A stretch of DNA of 64,000 nucleotides from Roseivirga sp. UBA6061 (GTDB taxonomy: Bacteria > Bacteroidota > Bacteroidia > Cytophagales > Cyclobacteriaceae): assembly GCA_002427745.1 (NCBI GenBank), contig DIYF01000010.1:101171-165170 (forward strand), read 5' to 3'. Position 1 is the first letter of the stretch, and every line of letters starts with the position of its first letter. Under the pieces are notes generated by a model that was not told where the DNA came from, made no database searches, and saw only the letters and a list, made by a program, of their open reading frames with translations. Made by a program: the position numbers and the translations under genes. This document shows positions 60,101 to 64,000 of the stretch, piece after piece.

Positions 60101-61075
60101 ATTAACAGAGCCACCTAAATAGATGCCAAAGGAACCTTCTTCAACCACGTTGCTCTTAATCAAGGCATCATCCTGACCTTGTATATACATGCCGTATATG
60201 GCATCATCCGAGCCGGCAGTTTTCGTTTCCACATAATTATCTTCAATGGTCAGGTCGGTAGAATAACTGGAAGTAAGAATGTCTGAAGAATAGCCAAACA
60301 GGTAAACGGCTGCGGCAGCTCTATCTGTGGGGAAAGGTCCCTTAAAGGAGTTCCCTTCAATCGTTAAACCATCGGCAGGGGTGTTTCTGGTGCGGAAATG
60401 CGAAATGTGGGTTTGTGCCTGGCTGAAATTACTATTAGAGATAGATACACCCTGAAAGTCGTCCAGGTTGATCAACAGACCAGCCCCTGCCAAATCACTT
60501 CTGGAAACGGAGATGTTCTGAACAGTGACCAGTGAAACCGCAGAGGCTATGAATTCTTCGTAGCCCTCACTGGTGATAAATTTGTCATTGGTAAGGGTCA
60601 GGTCTTTCAAGGTGATGTCAGAAGCACCGGTCACATTGATCCCTTTAGTTTCATTCAAATCAAAATCCACTTTGGTTGCGGATATATCATCCATTTCCAA
60701 AGTGAAATTCTGCAACACCACATGGTTGGTGTTTGCCAGGGATATGCCGGATTTATCAGTAATGATGCTATCCAGTGGATGGATAATGGTTAATTCCTGG
60801 TTTACCCCGGAAAGGGTAATGGTATAATCACCATTATTCAAAGAGCTTAGGTCTATGGTTTCATGATAAGTCCCCATGGCAACTTGGTATATAATATTAC
60901 CTGTTATGGTGCCTGCCCTGAGGTCGGCCAATGCTGCCGAAATAGTTGAGTAATCTTCTGTACCATCAGCAGTGCCAATGGTATAGGTGCCGCTTAGGGT
61001 TTGTCCCGAAAGCGGTTGGTGCCTGAATGTTAAAAATGATAATCCAAGAAAGATGAGTAGTATAGATTTTGACAT
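54113..61075 (-). CDS. Giant T9SS cargo: beta-helix, FG-GAP/VCBS repeats, Ig-like repeats
   Basis: A 2320-residue secreted protein. The signal ends around LSGQ near residue 25. A right-handed beta-helix follows to about 500 (SNRGLYIQQGNQLDVINNIA-type turns). From about 560 to 1330 there are at least twelve FG-GAP/VCBS calcium-loop repeats (DFNQDGVNDIVIGG, DFNGDGHPDIFLIS, DIDGDDDADLLIQG and others). Ig-like domains come next, ending with five copies of a 101-residue unit (about 1625-2129), and a type A sorting domain (LNLYPNPAGSILIIDLSE ... NGMYIVQVRNGQKIIRNKV) ends the chain. This is a large surface or released adhesin/structural protein. It is a single long gene with a TPR-HTH regulator divergent upstream. 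Confidence 0.95.
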   Translation of the reverse strand: MSKSILLIFLGLSFLTFRHQPLSGQTLSGTYTIGTADGTEDYSTISAALADLRAGTITGNIIYQVAMGTYHETIDLSSLNNGDYTITLSGVNQELTIIHPLDSIITDKSGISLANTNHVVLQNFTLEMDDISATKVDFDLNETKGINVTGASDITLKDLTLTNDKFITSEGYEEFIASAVSLVTVQNISVSRSDLAGAGLLINLDDFQGVSISNSNFSQAQTHISHFRTRNTPADGLTIEGNSFKGPFPTDRAAAAVYLFGYSSDILTSSYSTDLTIEDNYVETKTAGSDDAIYGMYIQGQDDALIKSNVVEEGSFGIYLGGSVNSKIETNEVYRTSNRGLYIQQGNQLDVINNIATSNNAPIACITSSNLRIAHNTLYADGTEPALRVFGLSGDSLVVLNNIFSVENTAAAEVIITDVTASNITIDHNLYSENSPYAFATYRLGADIGKTNGLAYNATSLNDWQTYQALYSQNAQAFAPVFAGDDDYHITDATSYRFGMAIPDIVNDIDGDERSQSNGVDVGADQYLSDECDGTNSGTSRLDDVTYELIQPSTSPIIGLDLPKGTQGENLIYDMDGDGDNDFLFFAVGPAGRYQYIAYINDGKNHFQRVDLTQDFGVSSSVSRPIIQVADFNQDGVNDIVIGGERAGNSIRDLGPTKVYFGDAKGQVHYQSEIVLPSTRGGVIQIEDFNGDGHPDIFLISAVRGKLYLNDGSGGFSEAALTGFTEAFVLDVAVSIPYNGGVDVLVEIFESGFKNVIYRYESGVFTEVMSDFRTVNTNHAIAFGEANGDGYPDLFILDSDQTLLYLNDQSGNYSLDTSNDFDDLNSQYAYTLHFTDLNNDGAAEVVFTKAFEELAVFWNDGTGNYGSHQTYEISNVGWVTIGDLNSDGFPDFVNNGTTDVLNPSVSSDEFITRMYINNQANAFEHAQFNMFPQFRNGDIQLLDANEDGHADLLVSGAWYQGTESTTELYLNDGTGEFALTSGQPFEGLEYASIALADFNGDTHEDVVLSGLNQSDEVYTKLYLGDGAGGFSQDLSNNLSGVQGASVALDANGDDHPDLLVIGNDGADDLIAELYLNNGSGTLTLHAAGLTGLKAVSVAVGDIDGDDDADLLIQGVDATNTNQTLLFTNDGAGNFTEVTDHGLDALADGKVLLFDVDGDDDLDIYLAGGGQFLIYINDGTGNYTETQSEEGPSQSTAEFGDIDLDGDLDIVESGKYGASGEPRTFVYYNNGNGNFIRESVGALHGIFDGAIALGDLDQDLDLEIMLSGAVWNQVTSASRIYRNTSGDATNNAPTVASVSLAPDNSYLDVTFSQGVYNTHGGSGALEVSDFILSVTGGSATNPTVTSVKKNDNTVEASASALVGGETTVRIFFNTTNTPDGTETLTVNPADGSSLFSVEGDAALSSQSNNTITMIDQLPPAWPSRPKLDPSTNSGVSDTDGITNQTVLKLTGTAEPLSTITVDGSYGQLGVTSADASGNWFIITDPQAEGNIQVSVTATDAAGNVSERSFPLGVNIDLTPPVASILRHTPINELHNGSNAEFLVVFDETVENVDETDFSISGAAANGAGFTYSESFFSIVFLRTVMVNNITAEGLLDLNFGEEHGITDLAGNAFEGTVQTQQGYIIDQLPPEKPVIVGISDDTGTSSNDGITNDKNIIINGIAEPHATVEVSSQFGPLRSTQVDASGDWLLDITDITLSELTTNLTAEAVDQAGNRSEMSDIFVLTPDFTAPAKPAITGISDDTGASSSDGITNDKNIIVRGTAEPHTTIEVSSQFGPVRNTQADANGDWLLDITDITLFELTTNLTAEAVDLAGNRSETSDTFVLTPDFTAPAKPVITGISDDTGASSSDGITNDKNIMVSGTAEPYTTVEVSSQFGPVRSTQADANGDWLLDITDITLFELITNLTAEAVDLAGNRSETSDVFVLTPDFTAPAKPVITSITDDTGRSNTDGITNDQNIMVSGTAEPHATVEVSSQFGPVRSTQADASGDWLLDITDITLVEISVNLSAVAIDMAGNLSETSDIFTLTPDFTAPAKPVITGITEDTGDSNSDGVTNDKNITISGRAEPGAAVEISSQFGPLRNTQADVNGDWLLDITDITLLQIVTNLTAEAVDAAGNRSVASDIFVLTPDFTSPGVVLSVENSSPDGYTITALFDETVSGLSLEEITVTNGIASNLEQINAVSYSFFISSTGGITDVHVNTDAAQDIAGNGNKLSNQLALGLPQNSTSEVFNHLNESRETEKLNLYPNPAGSILIIDLSELSAKDVDIDLYDMAGNPMFRRQGYSQQILKLDVSSWTNGMYIVQVRNGQKIIRNKVMVSK
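54689..56203 (-). repeat. Five tandem 303-bp repeats coding Ig-like domains
   Basis: Unit boundaries taken at the DFTAPAKP or DQLPPEKP codons fall at 56203, 55900, 55597, 55294 and 54991, each exactly 303 bases apart, with the end at 54689. Units 2 and 3 are the most alike (SDDTGASSSDGITNDKN, then EVSSQFGPVR and DANGDWLLDITDITLFEL). The first and last differ more. The repeats allow copy-number change by recombination. Confidence 0.9.
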
Positions 61076-61370
61076 GACTTTTACTTTTTTTAGGTAAGTA
61101 GCCCCTTAGGCAAGGGCGTTACTTTGACTCTACTCAGGGTTTATTCAATGCAGCTTCATTGAGGCCCGGCTTATACAAAGGAGAGCGAATACTACCCTGA
61201 ATTCCTAGAAAAGGGGGGGTGACAAATGGGTGATATGGGTTTAAAAGCTCCTGAATCAACTTCTTTTCAGAATCTATGAAGTACATTTAAACTTGACTTT
61301 TTGATCCCCGACAATGAGTCAATGCCAGGACCCTGGCCTTTTCTCATGCGGATCACCTCATTACAAATGA
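61076..61370. other. Divergent promoter region between giant gene and TPR-HTH regulator
   Basis: About 295 bases with no gene. An imperfect inverted repeat (GTAGCCCCTTAGGCAAGGGC, then GTTAC) lies at about 61098-61122 just upstream of the giant gene and could form a leader hairpin or a binding site. No exact TAnnTTTG was seen. Confidence 0.4.
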
Positions 61371-63428
61371 ATGACCATGAAATCCCTTCTGACCTTCATT
61401 GCTCGACTTGCCATCCTTCTACTATCCGTTTCAACCGGCTTTGCACAAAACCAGAACAGAGTAGATTCTCTGTTAAATGTCCTTGAAACAGACATCACCC
61501 CAAAAGAACAAATCGCCACTTATGTGGATCTGGCCTATGAATACCAAATTGATGATACCGCCCAAATGCGTGTCTACACTGATCGTGTGCTTGAATTGGC
61601 GGAGGAAATAGGTGAAGAGGAGTCTATAATATCCATAGTAGATGCAATGGACATTGTGGGGATGGCTTATTCTTTCAAACGACTATTTGCAGAGGCCGAA
61701 GCGCAGTTTAAAGAGGTATTGAAGAAGTCTGAAGAATTTGGATACAAAAGAGGTGAGGGGGCAGCCTATGGCAGAATTGGCACCACTTATCTCTACAGGG
61801 GGTATTTAGATACGGCTCAGACTCTTTTCACGAAAGCCATTGAAGTCCAAAAAAGCATAAATGACAAAAATGGGTTGTATTACACTTATTACAACGCGGG
61901 AACCCTCAGCGCCTATATAGGTAACTATGACGAGGCACTGGAGTATTATCGTAACTCATTGGAAATCACAATTGAAATGGGCGATGTGGCAACACAGGTA
62001 ACGCTCTATAATGGAATTGCCAACATCTATGGATTGCAAGGCCGTAGTTTGCCGGCATTAGAATATTATCATAAGGCTCTGGATATATTAGAAGAAGGGC
62101 TGGCAGCATCTACTCCTGGTACGCTTAACAATATTGGTAGCATTTATCATGGCAGACATGAGTACGCAAAGGCAATATCCTACTATGAAAGATCTTTGAA
62201 ACACTACCAGTCACTTAGTGACTCCACCGGAATTGCTCTCAGTTATAAAAATATAGGTAGCTCTCTGCTTTATCTTGATGAAATTGACAAAGCTATAGAA
62301 TACCTGATACAGGCCGTAGCCATGCACAAAAGACTGGGGGATAGAATTGAATTGGCTTCTGCCTTGTCAGGTCTGGGTGAGGCCTACACCAAAGCTGACA
62401 GGGATACAGAAGCCCTGAAAGCATATAGTCAATCGTTGACACTCAACAGGGAGATTGGTGATAAATCCAATATTGCCAGCTGCTTAACGGGTATGGGCTT
62501 TTTGTATGCTAAGCTGGGCAATATCTCTCAGGCTGTTCAATGCGCTGAAGAGTCCTTGCCACTTGCTGAGGAGCTGGGTTCATTGAATGCGCTGGTGCGT
62601 GCCTACAAGCTCGAAGCACAGATAGCCGACATGCAGCAAGATTACAAGAAGGCGTTCGATGCACTGGCCAGGTATAAAACCTTCAACGACAGCATTATCA
62701 GTACAGAAAAAACCCGCGAGATCACGCGCCTGGAAGCAGACTATGAATTTCAGCAGGAAAGGGATTCAGTTAGCTTCGAGCGGCAAAAAATGGCACTGGA
62801 ATTTGAGAAGGAAATTGAGCAGGGAAAAGCAGTGAACCGGGCTGCTATTGGTGGTGGATTACTTGTTCTTATCATCCTTATTCTCTTGTACCGCTCTTAT
62901 TTGATCAAGAAGAAAAACAATAACGAGCTGACTTCAAAGAATGCAGAAATCTCTGCCTTAAGAGAAAATGAAAAGAAAATGGCAGAAGAAAGCCTGGCAC
63001 TCAAAGAACGCGAGCTCACCAATATTACCATGCTCTCGCATGAAAAGAATGAATTACTACAGCAAATAGGAGATCAGATAGGAAAGATCAGTAATAAAGT
63101 AGATGATAGAATCATTCCCAATCTGAAGGAGATCAAGCAAACCATTAAATCCAACATAAGTGATGAAACCTGGCAATCCTTTACCTATCACTTTGAGCAG
63201 GTACACCCGAAATTTTTCAATAAGCTAAAAGCTAAATATGATGATCTTAGTCAAAATGATCTGAGGCTTTGTGCTTACATCAAAGTAGGCCTTAACAACA
63301 AGGTGATTGCTCAAATGGGCAATGTGACCCATGCAGCCGTGAAGAAGAATGTCAACCGGCTGAAGAAGAAAATGGGTATTGGCCCTGATGATAGTCTGAG
63401 AGACTTTATAATAGAGTTCGTGGATTAA
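61371..63428 (+). CDS. TPR membrane protein with C-terminal LuxR-like HTH
   Basis: A 685-residue regulator of the signal peptide-TPR-TM-coiled coil-HTH type. The signal ends near GFAQ at about 27; nine or more TPR units follow (for example YNAGTLSAYIGNYDEALEYY and IGSSLLYLDEIDKAIEYL), one helix spans about 497-515 (AAIGGGLLVLIILILLYRSY), a coiled coil follows and the C-terminus is a helix-turn-helix (NDLRLCAYIKVGLNNKVIAQ, then THAAVKKNVNRLKKKMG). The sensor part is periplasmic and the DNA-binding part cytosolic. ATG 61371 or 61377 are both possible. It is divergent from the giant T9SS gene. Confidence 0.9.
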   Translation: MTMKSLLTFIARLAILLLSVSTGFAQNQNRVDSLLNVLETDITPKEQIATYVDLAYEYQIDDTAQMRVYTDRVLELAEEIGEEESIISIVDAMDIVGMAYSFKRLFAEAEAQFKEVLKKSEEFGYKRGEGAAYGRIGTTYLYRGYLDTAQTLFTKAIEVQKSINDKNGLYYTYYNAGTLSAYIGNYDEALEYYRNSLEITIEMGDVATQVTLYNGIANIYGLQGRSLPALEYYHKALDILEEGLAASTPGTLNNIGSIYHGRHEYAKAISYYERSLKHYQSLSDSTGIALSYKNIGSSLLYLDEIDKAIEYLIQAVAMHKRLGDRIELASALSGLGEAYTKADRDTEALKAYSQSLTLNREIGDKSNIASCLTGMGFLYAKLGNISQAVQCAEESLPLAEELGSLNALVRAYKLEAQIADMQQDYKKAFDALARYKTFNDSIISTEKTREITRLEADYEFQQERDSVSFERQKMALEFEKEIEQGKAVNRAAIGGGLLVLIILILLYRSYLIKKKNNNELTSKNAEISALRENEKKMAEESLALKERELTNITMLSHEKNELLQQIGDQIGKISNKVDDRIIPNLKEIKQTIKSNISDETWQSFTYHFEQVHPKFFNKLKAKYDDLSQNDLRLCAYIKVGLNNKVIAQMGNVTHAAVKKNVNRLKKKMGIGPDDSLRDFIIEFVD

Positions 63429-63447
63429 GCCTCACCTGGGAGGACTT

Positions 63448-63921
63448 TCAGTTAGAGCAATTGTCAGATCTCCGGGTGTCTACCAGGTAAATAATCTTCC
63501 AGCCTGCTGCCGTCTTCATCAGCTGGAAGGAATTAACACCACAGTGTGAAAATCTCTCGCCTGCATAAAACTCATAAGGTGTCCAGACAGCAGCCATTGC
63601 TCCGTCTATTTTGACCTGGTAGTCAAGAATTCGTTCATCCCATACCTGATCATGTGGTGTGCCCACTGCATTGAGAAAGTTGGTGAGCGATCCGTCTCGG
63701 AGAGACATTTGTCCCTGCCGGTTGGGGGCTATAGTTTGCATACGCACATCATCGATAAATACAGAGTGTACCATGCTGCTGTCTCCAGCTCGCATGCCAT
63801 CAAACATAGTGCGAATTACTTTTTTAACCGCATCTTCTTCATACTGCGCCTGGGCACTGTTTGAATAAAGCAGCACTCCCAGAATGGCTAAAAAGAGTAT
63901 AGAGCCCGGTCTTTTCATCAT
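63448..63921 (-). CDS. Secreted NTF2-like (SnoaL-type) protein
   Basis: About 157 residues. ATG 63921 (or 63918) begins a signal ending in NSAQAQ; an ATG at 63957 overlaps a perfect -7 element and would lie before the transcript start. The mature part has the NTF2 layout: VIRTMFDGMRAGDSSMVHSV, then DDVRMQT and VWTPYEFYAGERFSHCGVNS with the WKIIYLVDTRR final strand. The family includes enzymes and simple binding proteins, and the role here is unknown. It converges on the TPR-HTH gene with 19 bases between the stops. Confidence 0.85.
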   Translation of the reverse strand: MMKRPGSILFLAILGVLLYSNSAQAQYEEDAVKKVIRTMFDGMRAGDSSMVHSVFIDDVRMQTIAPNRQGQMSLRDGSLTNFLNAVGTPHDQVWDERILDYQVKIDGAMAAVWTPYEFYAGERFSHCGVNSFQLMKTAAGWKIIYLVDTRRSDNCSN

Positions 63922-63954
63922 CTTATTTTTGAATTTGCCTGAAATTATCAATTT

Positions 63955-63962
63955 CAAAACTA
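63955..63962 (-). promoter_or_regulatory. -7 element of the NTF2-like gene
   Basis: TAGTTTTG on the minus strand matches TAnnTTTG. The -33 element is not clear. Its position supports the start at 63921. Confidence 0.45.
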
Positions 63963-64000
63963 GCAGGCTTGTTCGAAAATGCTAATTGGGAAATGGCTAA

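Overview
The window comes from a member of the Bacteroidota, most likely a marine or soil member of the Cytophagales (lineage inferred, not proven). The reasons are promoters of the Bacteroidota type (TTTG or TTG, about 18-19 nt, then TAnnTTTG) at the tRNA pair and elsewhere, weak ribosome binding sites with many TTG and GTG starts, a giant secreted protein with a type IX secretion C-terminal sorting domain, and family content such as ClpC, WbqC-like, DUF3179, Wza/Wzc-type export and TPR-TM-HTH regulators typical of that phylum.

Layout. 1-6.8 kb: a truncated beta-propeller lipoprotein, a secreted M28 peptidase, a two-helix K+ channel, an SDR oxidoreductase with a divergent-palindrome operator system and its TetR regulator, a YpdA-type flavoprotein, a CPBP membrane protease, and a small membrane protein coupled to a lone ABC ATPase. 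7.4-9.0 kb: an AT-rich two-gene cassette (an unknown protein plus a STAS-GHKL fusion) that looks foreign and is the best candidate for an undescribed system. 9.2-15.0 kb: a DUF3179 lipoprotein, a sorbosone-type dehydrogenase, then a metal/envelope-stress-like module (Spy-like protein, ECF sigma factor, probable anti-sigma factor, CnrX/Spy-like sensor) and a di-heme cytochrome c peroxidase. 15.1-23.1 kb: housekeeping genes (M20 amidohydrolase, ClpC, WbqC-like, YciO-like, MltG, thioesterase, YihY/BrkB) and tRNA-Ser(UGA) plus tRNA-Glu(UUC) under one clear promoter and terminator.

23.4-48.9 kb: a surface-polysaccharide locus. Export and length control (Wza- and Wzc-like), CMP-sialic-acid-type synthesis (NeuB, NeuC, NeuA), an AsnB-type amidotransferase, a flippase, an unclassified GT-B-like protein, a sulfotransferase remnant and a full sulfotransferase, five GT4 transferases, a CapA-like protein, an O-antigen ligase/polymerase, a CapK/PaaK-like adenylating enzyme, an epimerase/reductase with a WecA/WbpL-like initiating transferase, and an ABC exporter. 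Most genes overlap or are separated by a few bases, so long polycistronic transcripts are likely.

48.9-64 kb: HutG and HutF of histidine degradation, a PF14907-type nucleotidyltransferase, a self-contained transcription unit for a 53-residue protein whose promoter contains a perfect 16-bp palindrome, a secreted serine hydrolase, a 2320-residue T9SS cargo with five exact-length 303-bp tandem repeats, a divergent TPR-TM-HTH regulator and an NTF2-like secreted protein. No insertion sequence, integrase, prophage, rRNA or CRISPR array was seen.
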